Assembly (NCBI RefSeq): GCF_040253635.1
Contig: NZ_JBEJGX010000003.1
Location: forward strand, 6,721,501 to 6,785,500
Length of the DNA stretch: 64,000 bases
Origin: Streptomyces sp. Edi2
Lineage (GTDB): Bacteria; Actinomycetota; Actinomycetes; Streptomycetales; Streptomycetaceae
Direction of reading: 5' to 3'
The position numbers and the translations under genes are program-made. Shown piece after piece: positions 8,401 to 17,604 of the stretch. The notes below the pieces were generated by a model. The model was given only the letters and a program-made list of their open reading frames with translations. It had not been told where the DNA came from and did no database searches. Position 1 is the first letter of the stretch. Each line of letters opens with the position of its first letter.

Positions 8401-9888
8401 ATGACCTCCTCTTCTTCCCTTCCGCAGGACCGGCAGCGCCTCCCCGAGAGCCTTCGGGCCAACGCCCTGATGGAAGAGGACGTCGCCTGGAGCCACGAGA
8501 TCGACGGGGAGCGTGACGGCGACCAGTACGACCGTTCGGCCCGTGCCGCGCTACGCCGTGTAGCGGGTCTTTCCACCGAACTCGAGGACGTCACCGAGGT
8601 CGAGTACCGCCAGCTCCGGCTGGAGCGCGTGGTGCTCGTCGGCGTCTGGACCTCCGGCACGGTCCAGGAGGCCGAGAACTCCCTCGCGGAACTCTCCGCC
8701 CTCGCCGAGACCGCGGGCGCCATGGTGCTCGACGGCGTCATCCAGCGCCGCGACAAGCCCGACCCCGCCACGTACATCGGCTCCGGCAAGGCGCTGGAGC
8801 TGCGTGACATCGTGCTGGAGTCCGGGGCGGACACCGTGGTCTGCGACGGTGAGCTCTCCCCGGGCCAGCTGATTCACCTCGAGGACGTCGTCAAGGTCAA
8901 GGTGGTCGACCGGACCGCTCTGATCCTCGACATCTTCGCCCAGCACGCCAAGTCCCGGGAGGGCAAGGCGCAGGTCTCGCTGGCACAGATGCAGTACATG
9001 CTCCCCAGGCTCCGCGGCTGGGGCCAGTCGCTGTCCCGGCAGATGGGTGGCGGTGGCTCCGGTTCGGCGGGCGGCGGTATGGCCACCCGTGGTCCCGGTG
9101 AGACCAAGATCGAGACCGACCGGCGGCGGATCCGCGAGAAGATGGCGAAGATGCGCCGGGAGATCGCGGAGATGAAGACCGGCCGGGACATCAAGCGCCA
9201 GGAACGCCGGCGCCACAAGGTCCCCTCGGTCGCCATCGCCGGCTATACCAACGCCGGCAAGTCCTCCCTGCTCAACCGCCTCACCGGCGCCGGTGTCCTG
9301 GTGGAGAACGCCCTGTTCGCCACCCTGGACCCCACCGTCCGGCGGGCCGAGACGCCCAGCGGGCGGCTCTACACCCTCGCCGACACCGTCGGCTTCGTCC
9401 GGCATCTGCCGCACCACCTCGTCGAGGCGTTCCGCTCCACGATGGAGGAGGTCGGCGAGTCCGACCTGATCCTGCACGTCGTCGACGGCTCGCATCCGGT
9501 GCCCGAGGAGCAACTGGCCGCGGTGCGCGAGGTGATCCGCGACGTGGGCGCGACGGACGTGCCCGAGATCGTGGTCGTCAACAAGGCCGATGCGGCCGAT
9601 CCGCTGGTGCTGCAGCGACTGCTGCGCCAGGAGAAGCACGCCCTCGCGGTCTCGGCCCGTACGGGCCAGGGCCTGGACGAGCTGCTGGCCCTGCTCGACG
9701 AGGAACTTCCCCGGCCGCGGGTCGAGATCGAGGTGCTGGTGCCCTACACCCACGGCGCCCTGGTCTCACGGGCCCACGCCGAGGGCGAGGTCATCTCCGA
9801 GGAGCACACCGCGGACGGCACGGTCCTCAAGGCGCGGGTGCACGAAGAGCTGGCCGCCGAACTCCAGCGCTTCGTCCCCGCGGCGTAG
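8401..9888 (+). CDS. hflX: Ribosome-associated GTPase HflX
   Basis: HflX splits stalled 70S ribosomes after stress. The 495-residue protein has the HflX N-terminal domain (about 90-260) with the Gly-rich linker and GPGETKIETDRRRIREK, then the GTPase domain: G1 GYTNAGKSS at about 281-289, G3 DTVGFVRHLPHHLVEAF and G4 NKAD. The ATG at 8401 was chosen because the in-frame extension to 8233 is not conserved in appearance. A strong hairpin terminator follows 23 bp after the stop. Confidence 0.96.
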   Translation: MTSSSSLPQDRQRLPESLRANALMEEDVAWSHEIDGERDGDQYDRSARAALRRVAGLSTELEDVTEVEYRQLRLERVVLVGVWTSGTVQEAENSLAELSALAETAGAMVLDGVIQRRDKPDPATYIGSGKALELRDIVLESGADTVVCDGELSPGQLIHLEDVVKVKVVDRTALILDIFAQHAKSREGKAQVSLAQMQYMLPRLRGWGQSLSRQMGGGGSGSAGGGMATRGPGETKIETDRRRIREKMAKMRREIAEMKTGRDIKRQERRRHKVPSVAIAGYTNAGKSSLLNRLTGAGVLVENALFATLDPTVRRAETPSGRLYTLADTVGFVRHLPHHLVEAFRSTMEEVGESDLILHVVDGSHPVPEEQLAAVREVIRDVGATDVPEIVVVNKADAADPLVLQRLLRQEKHALAVSARTGQGLDELLALLDEELPRPRVEIEVLVPYTHGALVSRAHAEGEVISEEHTADGTVLKARVHEELAAELQRFVPAA

Positions 9889-9911
9889 CGGCCGGGCGGC
9901 ACGGACGGCAC

Positions 9912-9945
9912 AAGGCCCGCCCCCGGGAGACCGGGGGCGGGCCTT
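9912..9945. terminator. Bidirectional terminator between hflX and the protease gene
   Basis: A perfect 15-bp stem (AAGGCCCGCCCCCGG and its complement) with a GAGA loop lies between two convergent genes. The stem has A/T at both ends, so it can serve both strands. Confidence 0.9.
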
Positions 9946-10011
9946 TGCGTATGCCCACAGGCGAGGTGCGGTGCGGGCGGCACCGTTCCCGGCACCGCCC
10001 GCCTCATCCGC

Positions 10012-11202
10012 TTACTGCTTGGTGGCCCACTTCTTGCTCATGGCGTCGAAGATGCTCTTGGCCTCGGGACCCAGGTGGGGACCGGCGGACCAGCGGGCCG
10101 GGCGCGGCCCCATCGACATGTTGGAGATCAGCTCCGGCTTTCCGTCCTTGCCCTTGGCGAACCAGGGACCGCCGGACGAACCACCGGTCATGGTGCAGCC
10201 GATCCGGTACATGGTCGGCTTCTGGGCGTCCATCGACAGACGGGTCGGCTTGTCGGTGCACTGCTGCTCTGCCGCACCGTCGAACGGCGGCTCGGCGGGG
10301 TAGCCCTGCGCGGTCAGGCTCGGGATCTTGGACATCGCGGGCGCGTTGAAGTCGACCGCGTACGCACCGCCGGCGACCTCCTCCAGCGACTTGCCGCCCG
10401 TGCTCTCCTCGGGCTTCACATGCATCAGCGCAAAGTCGTACGGAGCCATCGGCACGCCGGGAACGGCGCCGCCGGCCTTGATCCACTGCTGGGACGTCGC
10501 CATGTCGTCCGCCCACCACTTGCCCGACGGGACACGGTCCTCGTAGGGCTTGCCCTTCAACTGGGCGGCGCTGCCGCCGGTCCTGTTGAAGTTCGGCACG
10601 AACATCATGTTGCGGTACCAGCCGCCGTTCTTGCCGGCGTGCACACAGTGCGCCGCGGTCCACACCAGGTTGGACTTACCGGGGTGCGCCGGGTCCTTGA
10701 CGACGGTGGCGGAGCAACGCGAGCCGCCCTCGGGGGTGCTGAACACCAGCAGGCCCACACCGGGAGCGGTCGAGGTGTACGGGGTCTTGACGGCCTGAGC
10801 CGGGACGGCGGCGGGCTCAGGGTCGGTCTTGCCCTGGTCCTCCGAGATGTCCTCGGGCTTGCTCGGGTCCTGGGGCGGCTTGACCTTGTCGATCTTGTCC
10901 TTGTCCCAGAAGTCCTTGATGATCGGGTTGATGAACTCCCCGGCCTCCCGGAGCCACTTGTCCCGGTTCCAGTTCTTCCACTCGCCGTTCTTCCACTTGT
11001 CCAGGTCGAAGCCGTGCTCCTTGAGCTTGTCCTGGATGTCCTGAGGAATCTTGAAGTCACCCCCGCCCGTGGAGTCCTGCGCCGCGGACTGGCTGGGCTT
11101 GGCGTCCGCGTTGTCGCTCTCGGGTCCGCAGCCGGTGGCGGTGAGTGCCACAACAGCGGTGAGGGCGGCGGCGGCCAGGACTGGCCGACGTATGGATCGC
11201 AT
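10012..11202 (-). CDS. Secreted trypsin-like (S1/chymotrypsin fold) serine protease, possible lipoprotein
   Basis: A 396-residue protein with an N-terminal signal (RRPVLAAAALTAVVALTATGC). The TATGC at residues 21-25 is a possible lipobox, although the -3 residue is Ala rather than Leu. An acidic, Lys-rich region at about 45-135 precedes the protease domain. The catalytic triad is readable: H185 in WTAAHC, D256 in YDFALMH and S343 in TGGSSGGPWF. The signature is of the S1 fold used by many secreted Streptomyces proteases. It is monocistronic, convergent with hflX, and shares its terminator. Confidence 0.88.
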   Translation of the reverse strand: MRSIRRPVLAAAALTAVVALTATGCGPESDNADAKPSQSAAQDSTGGGDFKIPQDIQDKLKEHGFDLDKWKNGEWKNWNRDKWLREAGEFINPIIKDFWDKDKIDKVKPPQDPSKPEDISEDQGKTDPEPAAVPAQAVKTPYTSTAPGVGLLVFSTPEGGSRCSATVVKDPAHPGKSNLVWTAAHCVHAGKNGGWYRNMMFVPNFNRTGGSAAQLKGKPYEDRVPSGKWWADDMATSQQWIKAGGAVPGVPMAPYDFALMHVKPEESTGGKSLEEVAGGAYAVDFNAPAMSKIPSLTAQGYPAEPPFDGAAEQQCTDKPTRLSMDAQKPTMYRIGCTMTGGSSGGPWFAKGKDGKPELISNMSMGPRPARWSAGPHLGPEAKSIFDAMSKKWATKQ

Positions 11203-11483
11203 GGGTGAGCTCCCCCTGGAGAATTCGGACCGAGCCGGTGTGGCTCGTTCGGTGGTGCACCGGCCGGGTCTTTGTCATGAACCTCAAGATCTCGGTGCAG
11301 CACCCCACTATGCCGGTGACGATGGGGACGGCGGTACTCGGGTCCCCGGTTCCACGCCACCAAGGATCTTGCTGACAACCGTGATCCCGGGTCGCCGCCG
11401 TCGTTGGTACGTACGGGGGACGGCCGGGCTGCCCCCAGCCCGCGCGGCATTCCGCAGCTCACCAGCAGGAGGACACAACTGCC

Positions 11484-12878
11484 GTGGTGTTGACCGAAAC
11501 CGTGCCGGCGGCAGCGCCGCCGGCCCATGAGGGGATTCTGCGGCGGCAGTCCCTGCGCGAGTCCGCCGCCCGTACCTACGCGCGCTCGCTGCCCATCGTC
11601 CCGGTGCGCGCCCGCGGGCTGACCATCGAGGGCGCCGACGGCAGGCGCTATCTCGACTGCCTCTCCGGCGCCGGAACCCTGGCGCTCGGCCACAACCACC
11701 CGGTGGTGCTCGAGGCGATCCGGACGGTCCTCGACTCCGGCGCGCCGCTGCACGTCCTCGACCTGGCCACGCCCGTCAAGGACGCCTTCACCACCGAGCT
11801 CTTCGCCACCCTGCCCGGAGAGTTGGCCGAAAAGGGTCGCATCCAGTTCTGCGGCCCGGCCGGCACGGACGCCGTCGAGGCAGCCTTCAAACTCGTCCGC
11901 ACCGCGACCGGCCGGGACGGCCTGATGGCGTTCTCCGGCGCCTACCACGGCATGACCTCACAAGCGCTCGCCGCCTCCGGGGGAGCGCAGCACACCAGCG
12001 TGGTCCGGCTGCCCTATCCGTACGACTACCGGTGCCCCTTCCGGACCGGCGGCGAGCACGGCGCCGAGCTCGCCGCGCGCTGGACCGAGAGCCTGCTCGA
12101 CGACCCCAAGAGCGGGGTGTCCCAGCCGGCCGGGATGATCCTGGAACCCGTCCAGGGCGAGGGCGGGGTGATCCCCGCGCCGGACGGCTGGCTGCGGCGG
12201 ATGCGGGAGATCACCGCCGCCCGGCGGATCCCCCTGATCGTGGACGAGGTACAGACCGGCGTCGGCCGCACCGGCGCCTTCTGGGCGGTCGACCACAGCG
12301 GCATCGTGCCCGATGTGATCGTGCTGTCGAAGGCGATCGGCGGCAGCCTGCCGCTCGCCGTGATCGTCTACCGCGAGGAGCTCGACGCCTGGCAGCCCGG
12401 CGCACACGCCGGCACCTTCCGCGGCAACCAGCTCGCCATGGCCGCCGGCGCCGCCACCCTCGCCTACGTCCGCACGAACGGCCTCGCCCGGCGCGCTGCG
12501 GAGCTCGGCGCCAGGATGCTCGACCGCCTCACCTCCCTCGCCGCCGCCCATGACTGCATCGGCGACGTCCGCGGCCGCGGACTGATGCTCGGCATCGAGC
12601 TCGTCGACCGCACCGCCGACGCCGACGCCACGGGCGCCCGCCCCGCCGACCCGCAGCTCGCGGCGGCCCTCCAGCACGCCTGCCTGGACCGCGGCCTGAT
12701 CGTCGAACTGGGCGGCAGGCAGTCCGCCGTCGTCCGGCTGCTGCCACCCCTGACCATCACCGACGAACAGGCGGACGCCATCCTCGACCGCCTCGCCGAC
12801 GCCCTCACGGCGGCGGTCCGCACCACCCCCGGGCCGACGGGCTCGTCCCCCACGACCATGCGAGGCACCACCCCATGA
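11484..12878 (+). CDS. Class III PLP aminotransferase (diaminobutyrate-2-oxoglutarate type), siderophore operon
   Basis: A 464-residue class III aminotransferase resembling diaminobutyrate transaminases of siderophore pathways (RhbA type). The PLP-binding Lys is K283 in VLSKAIGGSLP, preceded by the IVDEVQTGVGRTG motif. The GTG at 11484 has AGGAGG about 12 bases upstream. It would supply 2,4-diaminobutyrate from aspartate semialdehyde. Its stop overlaps the start of the next gene by 4 bp (ATGA), so it is translationally coupled to the IucA/IucC gene. A role in siderophore precursor supply is inferred from the operon. Confidence 0.85.
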   Translation: MVLTETVPAAAPPAHEGILRRQSLRESAARTYARSLPIVPVRARGLTIEGADGRRYLDCLSGAGTLALGHNHPVVLEAIRTVLDSGAPLHVLDLATPVKDAFTTELFATLPGELAEKGRIQFCGPAGTDAVEAAFKLVRTATGRDGLMAFSGAYHGMTSQALAASGGAQHTSVVRLPYPYDYRCPFRTGGEHGAELAARWTESLLDDPKSGVSQPAGMILEPVQGEGGVIPAPDGWLRRMREITAARRIPLIVDEVQTGVGRTGAFWAVDHSGIVPDVIVLSKAIGGSLPLAVIVYREELDAWQPGAHAGTFRGNQLAMAAGAATLAYVRTNGLARRAAELGARMLDRLTSLAAAHDCIGDVRGRGLMLGIELVDRTADADATGARPADPQLAAALQHACLDRGLIVELGGRQSAVVRLLPPLTITDEQADAILDRLADALTAAVRTTPGPTGSSPTTMRGTTP

Positions 12879-14890
12879 ACGAACGCCCCGGCACCGACGG
12901 CGGCCAGCCCGCCGAGCGCGTCCCCGCCCACCAGGGCGCGGGCACGATCGAGTCAGTACCCCGCCAGCAACGGCGCGCCCCCGACGCCGCCTGCCACCAG
13001 CAGTCCCACGAGGCCCCGGACCAGGCCGTCCCCGGCCCCTACGACCGCGCCCGGGTGTCCGGTGACCACGACCCCCTCGACCACCCGGACCCGGCGGTCG
13101 CCGCCGACGCCGCGGGCATCGAGCACCTGCTGCGCTGCTGGCTCCGGGAGAGCGGCACCCCGCACCCCGCCGAGGGCGAGGTGGTGATCCCCCTGCGCGC
13201 CGCCGCGGGCGCCCTGCGCATCCCCGTCCGCTACTGGTCGCCCACGGGCTGGCACCGTCTCGGCGCCCCCACCCTCGAAGGCGCCCCGGCCGGTGCCGCC
13301 CCGCTGGACGCCGTCACCCTCGCCGCGCTGCTGCGCCGGGAGGCCGCACACGGCGACCGCCGTGCCTCCGACGGCGGCGAGCACCGGGTGGCGGACACCG
13401 ACGAGCGGCCGGACCCGGACGCTCTGCGCCGGCAGGCACCGGACGGCGGCGGCGCCGAACTCATCGGCCGGGTCGCCAACTCCGTACGCAATGTCGCCCT
13501 CTTCCTCACCGACCGGCGTGCCCGGCCCGCCGACGACCACGGCGCCCTCTTCCTCGAAGCCGAACAGTCCCTTCTCCTCGGCCACCCGCTGCACCCCACA
13601 CCCAAGAGCCGCGAAGGGCTCTCCGAGGCCGAGACCCGCGCCTATTCGCCCGAACTCCGCGGCGCCTTCCCGCTCCACTGGACGGCCGTGCACCGCTCCG
13701 TCCTGGCCGCCGACTCCGCCTGGACCGAACGCGGCAAGCCCGTAGCGGCCGAGCAGCTTGCCAGGGACCTCGCCGGGGACGGCCTCCGGCTCCCCGACGG
13801 CACCGTGCCCTTGCCGGTGCACCCCTGGCAGGCCAGGGAGCTCGCCGACCGCTCCGACATCGCCGCCCTCCGCGAGGCCGGCCTGCTGTACGACCTCGGC
13901 GCCCACGGCCCGCTCTGGCACCCCACCTCCTCCGTCCGCACGGTCTACCGCCCCGACGCGAACGCCATGCTGAAGCTCTCCCTCGGGCTGCGCATCACGA
14001 ATTCCCGCCGGGAAAACCTCCGCAAGGAACTGGCCCGCGGCGTCGAGGTCCACCGGCTGCTGCGCACCGGCCTCGCCGAGCAGTGGCAGACCGTCCACCC
14101 CGGCTTCGACATCGTCCGCGACCCGGCCTATCTCGCCGTCGACGGCTTCGACGGCGCCCCCGTCCAGGGCCTCGACACCGTCATCCGCCACAACCCCTTC
14201 AGCACCACCGACGACGCCGTGTGCATCGCGGGCCTCACCTCCCCGCGGCCCTGGCCCGGCCGCTCGGGCGTGCGCTCCCGGCTCGAAGACCTCGTCGTCA
14301 CCCTCGGCGCCCGCACCGGCCGTCCCCTGGGGGCGGTGGCCACCGAGTGGTTCCTGCGCTACCTGGAAGCAGTCGTACGACCCGTGCTGTGGCTCGACGG
14401 CACGGCCGGCGTCGTGCTCGAGGCCCACCAGCAGAACACCGTGGTGCTGCTGGACCCCGACGGCTGGCCGGTCGGCGGCCGCTACCGCGACAACCAGGGC
14501 TACTACTTCCGCACCTCCCGCCGCGCCGAGCTGGAGCGGCGGCTGCCCGGTATCGGCGTGGCCGGCGACAGCTTCGTCCCCGACGACGTCACCGACGAAC
14601 GCTTCGCCTACTACCTCGGCATCAACAACGTCCTCGGCCTCATCGGCGCCTTCGGCTCCCAGCGTCTGGTCCGCGAGGAGATCCTGCTCGCCGCCTTCCG
14701 GCGGTTCCTCGCCGATGCCGCCGCGGCCCCGCGGGCGCACCGCTCGCCACTCCCCGAGCAGCTGCTCGCCGCCCGCACGCTGCGCTGCAAGGCCAACCTG
14801 GCGACCCGCCTGCACGGCCTGGACGAACTCGTCGGCCCGGTCGAAACCCAGTCCGTCTACGTGACCCTGCCCAACCCCCTCGCCCCGTAG
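12875..14890 (+). CDS. IucA/IucC-family NRPS-independent siderophore synthetase (first copy)
   Basis: A 671-residue NIS synthetase, which joins a carboxylic acid such as citrate to an amine or hydroxamate via an acyl-adenylate. Family signatures include HPLHPTPKSREG, VHPWQAREL, LKLSLGLRITNSRRENL and the C-terminal EAHQQNTVVLLDPDG with YRDNQGYYF. The first 115 residues are a variable extension before the conserved core, longer than in most IucA proteins. The ATG at 12875 lies inside the preceding stop (4-bp overlap). The citrate specificity (type A or C) cannot be settled by eye. Confidence 0.9.
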   Translation: MNERPGTDGGQPAERVPAHQGAGTIESVPRQQRRAPDAACHQQSHEAPDQAVPGPYDRARVSGDHDPLDHPDPAVAADAAGIEHLLRCWLRESGTPHPAEGEVVIPLRAAAGALRIPVRYWSPTGWHRLGAPTLEGAPAGAAPLDAVTLAALLRREAAHGDRRASDGGEHRVADTDERPDPDALRRQAPDGGGAELIGRVANSVRNVALFLTDRRARPADDHGALFLEAEQSLLLGHPLHPTPKSREGLSEAETRAYSPELRGAFPLHWTAVHRSVLAADSAWTERGKPVAAEQLARDLAGDGLRLPDGTVPLPVHPWQARELADRSDIAALREAGLLYDLGAHGPLWHPTSSVRTVYRPDANAMLKLSLGLRITNSRRENLRKELARGVEVHRLLRTGLAEQWQTVHPGFDIVRDPAYLAVDGFDGAPVQGLDTVIRHNPFSTTDDAVCIAGLTSPRPWPGRSGVRSRLEDLVVTLGARTGRPLGAVATEWFLRYLEAVVRPVLWLDGTAGVVLEAHQQNTVVLLDPDGWPVGGRYRDNQGYYFRTSRRAELERRLPGIGVAGDSFVPDDVTDERFAYYLGINNVLGLIGAFGSQRLVREEILLAAFRRFLADAAAAPRAHRSPLPEQLLAARTLRCKANLATRLHGLDELVGPVETQSVYVTLPNPLAP

Positions 14891-14989
14891 CCGCCCCGGC
14901 ACCCCTCCGACAGCAGCCTTTTGCCCCCGTCCCCGGCGCCCCGCGACCCACCAGGCCACGCGGCACGCGGCCACGAGAGGAGAGTCGCC

Positions 14990-15691
14990 GTGCCACCCAC
15001 CGATTCCGGCCTCGGCTCCAGCTCCGAAGACACCCTCGACCTGCAGCTCCCGCCCGATTTCGGCGCGCTGTTCGCCGAGGGGCGGGGGCAGCAGGTGCCC
15101 CCGGACGTCCCGGCCGCCGGCCCGCTGCTCGACAACCTGGCGGGCTGGGGAGCGACCGGCACCCCCGCGGGGCCGTTCGCGCTCGTCCCCGTCCGGCCGG
15201 CCCGCGATCTCGACCGGATCGCCGGCTGGATGAACGATCCGGCGGTGGCGGCCTTCTGGGAACTGGCGGGCCCGCCGGAGACCACCGCCGCCCATCTGCG
15301 CGCCCAGCTCGACGGCGACGGCCGCAGCGTGCCCTGCCTGGGGGTGCTGGCCGGTGTCCCGATGAGCTACTGGGAGATCTACCGGGCCGACCTGGACCCC
15401 CTCGCCCGTTACTACCCGGCCCGGCCCCAGGACACCGGTGTTCACCTGCTCATCGGCGGCGCCGGCGACCGGGGACGCGGGCTGGGCGCCCTGCTGCTGC
15501 GCGCCGCCGCCGACCTCGTATTCGACCACCGGCCGCAGTGCACACGCGTCCTCGCCGAGCCCGATCTGCGCAACACCGCCTCCGTCGCGGCCTTCCTGAG
15601 CGCGGGATTCCGCTACGGCGACGAGATCGAACTGCCCGGCAAGCGCGCGGCGTTGATGGTCCGCGACCGCGCCCACCGCCACCTGCTCTGA
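14990..15691 (+). CDS. GNAT acyltransferase of the IucB/RhbD type
   Basis: A 233-residue protein with the siderophore-type GNAT domain in its C-terminal 170 residues: WMNDPAVAAFWELAGP, PMSYWEIYRADLDPL and the acetyl-CoA loop RGRGLGALLLRA. Such enzymes acylate the hydroxylated amine of hydroxamate siderophores. The GTG at 14990 is preceded by GAGAGGAGAG; an ORF extension to 14921 has no RBS. It lies 99 bp after the first synthetase gene and about 105 bp before the second. Its substrate is inferred from context. Confidence 0.85.
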   Translation: MPPTDSGLGSSSEDTLDLQLPPDFGALFAEGRGQQVPPDVPAAGPLLDNLAGWGATGTPAGPFALVPVRPARDLDRIAGWMNDPAVAAFWELAGPPETTAAHLRAQLDGDGRSVPCLGVLAGVPMSYWEIYRADLDPLARYYPARPQDTGVHLLIGGAGDRGRGLGALLLRAAADLVFDHRPQCTRVLAEPDLRNTASVAAFLSAGFRYGDEIELPGKRAALMVRDRAHRHLL

Positions 15692-15796
15692 CCCCGGCGC
15701 CGTCCGCCGACGGCCCCGCTCCGGCCCGCCGTCCACCCCAGCTGCCCCGGTTGTCCCCCGTACGTGCCGGGGTGGCCCCGCTTCGAGGAGCCCGCC

Positions 15797-17563
15797 TTGT
15801 CGCCCGAGCCCCAGCCTTCGCACAGCGCCTGGCAGCACGCCGCACGCCGACTGTTCGCCAAGACCCTGGCGGAGTTCGCGTACGAGGAAGTCCTCACCCC
15901 CGAGCCCGACGGCACCGCACCCGACGGCACCCCGCAATACCGCCTGCCCGTCACCGAAGGCCTGGTCTACCGCTTCCGCGCCCGCCGCGGCGCCTACGGC
16001 CACTGGCGCGTCGACCCCGATTCGATCACCCCCGACGCCGATCTCTTCCGCTTCCTCACCCACGCGCACGACACCGTGCTGGGCCTGTCCGGCGACACCA
16101 CCGGCCATCTCGTGCGCGAGCTGACCGCCACCCTCGCCGCCGACACCCGGCTCGACGCCACCGCCGTCAGCGCCGCCGACCTCGCCGATCTGGACTACGC
16201 CTCCCTCGAAGGCCACCAGACCGGCCACCCCTGGCTCGTCGCGAACAAGGGCCGGCTCGGCTTCTCCGCACACGACGCGGCGACCTGGGCCCCCGAAGCC
16301 CGCACCCCCCAGCGCCTGCCCTGGCTCGCCGCGCACCACAGCATCGCCCACTACCGCGGCATCCCCACCCTGGCCACCCCCGACCGTCTCTACGGCGAGG
16401 AGCTGGCCCCCGCCACCCGGCACGCCTTCGCCCGCACCATCGCCGACGAGGGCCACGACCCCGCCGACTACCTCTACCTCCCCGTTCACCCCTGGCAGTG
16501 GGACGAGACCATCGCCCCGCTCTTCGCTCCGCAGCTCGCCGACAGATCCATCATCGCGCTGCCCACTGACAACGACCTCCGCCTGCCGCAGCAGTCGATC
16601 CGTACCTTCCTCAACCTCAGCCGCCCCCGGGCCCGTACGGTCAAACTGCCGCTGTCCATCCTCAACACCCTGGTCTGGCGCGGGCTGCCCACCGAGCGCA
16701 CCCTCGCCGCGCCCGCCGTCACCCGCTGGGTACACGGCCTGCGTGACGCCGACCCCTATCTCCGCGACGAGACCCGGGTGATCCTGCTCGGCGAGACCGC
16801 CTCGGTCACCGTCGAGCACCCCCTCTACGACCGGCTCCCCGGCGTCCCGTACCAGTTCAAGGAGCTGCTGGGCTGTATCTGGCGCGAGCCGGTCAGCGGC
16901 CGGCTGGACCCCGGCGAACGCGCCCGCACCCTGGCCGCGCTGCTGCAGACCGATCCCCAGGGGCGCGCCCTGACCGCCGAGCTGGTGCACCGCTCGGGGC
17001 TGGCCCCGCGCGACTGGCTGGCACGGCTGTTCGCCGCCCTGCTGCCGCCCCTGCTGCACTTCCTCTACCGGTACGGCACCGTCTTCTCCCCGCACGGCGA
17101 GAACGCCATCGTCGTCTTCGACGAGCACGACGTCCCCACCCGCCTCGCGGTCAAGGACTTCGTCGACGACGTCAACACCAGCTCCCGGCCGCTCCCCGAA
17201 CACGACTCCATGCCGGACGACGTACGGGCGGTGCTGCTGACCGAACCCCCCTCCTTCCTCACCCAGTTCATCCACTCCGGCCTGTTCGTCGGCGTCTTCC
17301 GCTACCTCGCGCCGCTGTGCGCGGATCAACTGGACGTCCCCGAGACCGTGTTCTGGTCACTCGTACGGGCAGAGATCCTGCGCCACCACGAGCGCTTCCC
17401 GGCCCTCAAGGAGCGGTACGAGACCTTCGACCTGCTCACCCCGCGCATCGAGCGGCTGTGCCTGAACCGCAACCGTCTGCATGCGGACGGTTACCGGGAC
17501 CGCCGTGACCGCCCGCACGCGGCCGTGCACGGCACCGTCCCCAATCCGCTCCACCACCCGTGA
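15797..17563 (+). CDS. IucA/IucC-family siderophore synthetase (second copy)
   Basis: A 588-residue NIS synthetase with the same hallmarks as the first copy: a GHPWLVANKGRLGFS motif, YLPVHPWQWDETIAPLF, LPQQSIRTFLNLSRP, VKLPLSILNTLVWRGLP and FSPHGENAIVVFDEHDVP. A TTG at 15797 is preferred because GAGGAG lies 7 bases upstream; a GTG at 15764 would add 11 residues. Two synthetases in one operon suggest two successive condensations, as on both ends of citrate in rhizobactin or schizokinen. It ends the operon. Confidence 0.88.
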   Translation: MSPEPQPSHSAWQHAARRLFAKTLAEFAYEEVLTPEPDGTAPDGTPQYRLPVTEGLVYRFRARRGAYGHWRVDPDSITPDADLFRFLTHAHDTVLGLSGDTTGHLVRELTATLAADTRLDATAVSAADLADLDYASLEGHQTGHPWLVANKGRLGFSAHDAATWAPEARTPQRLPWLAAHHSIAHYRGIPTLATPDRLYGEELAPATRHAFARTIADEGHDPADYLYLPVHPWQWDETIAPLFAPQLADRSIIALPTDNDLRLPQQSIRTFLNLSRPRARTVKLPLSILNTLVWRGLPTERTLAAPAVTRWVHGLRDADPYLRDETRVILLGETASVTVEHPLYDRLPGVPYQFKELLGCIWREPVSGRLDPGERARTLAALLQTDPQGRALTAELVHRSGLAPRDWLARLFAALLPPLLHFLYRYGTVFSPHGENAIVVFDEHDVPTRLAVKDFVDDVNTSSRPLPEHDSMPDDVRAVLLTEPPSFLTQFIHSGLFVGVFRYLAPLCADQLDVPETVFWSLVRAEILRHHERFPALKERYETFDLLTPRIERLCLNRNRLHADGYRDRRDRPHAAVHGTVPNPLHHP

Positions 17564-17604
17564 CCGGGCCGGCTGTCAGTGGTCCCGCGTAGGCTTGCCA
17601 CGCT

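Noticed and set aside
11203..11483. DmdR/IdeR iron box upstream of the siderophore operon
   Set aside because: No sequence close to TTAGGTTAGGCTAACCTAA was seen; only a short CGAGCC/GGCTCG inverted repeat is present.
14083..16569. 828-residue plus-strand frame rich in Arg and Pro
   Set aside because: Out-of-frame reading across three siderophore genes; Arg/Pro-rich composition marks it as a shadow.
12953..17329. 1458-residue open frame on the minus strand
   Set aside because: It is the shadow of the siderophore genes. Composition is Gly/Val/Glu repeat-like from GC-rich third positions, with no domain or RBS.
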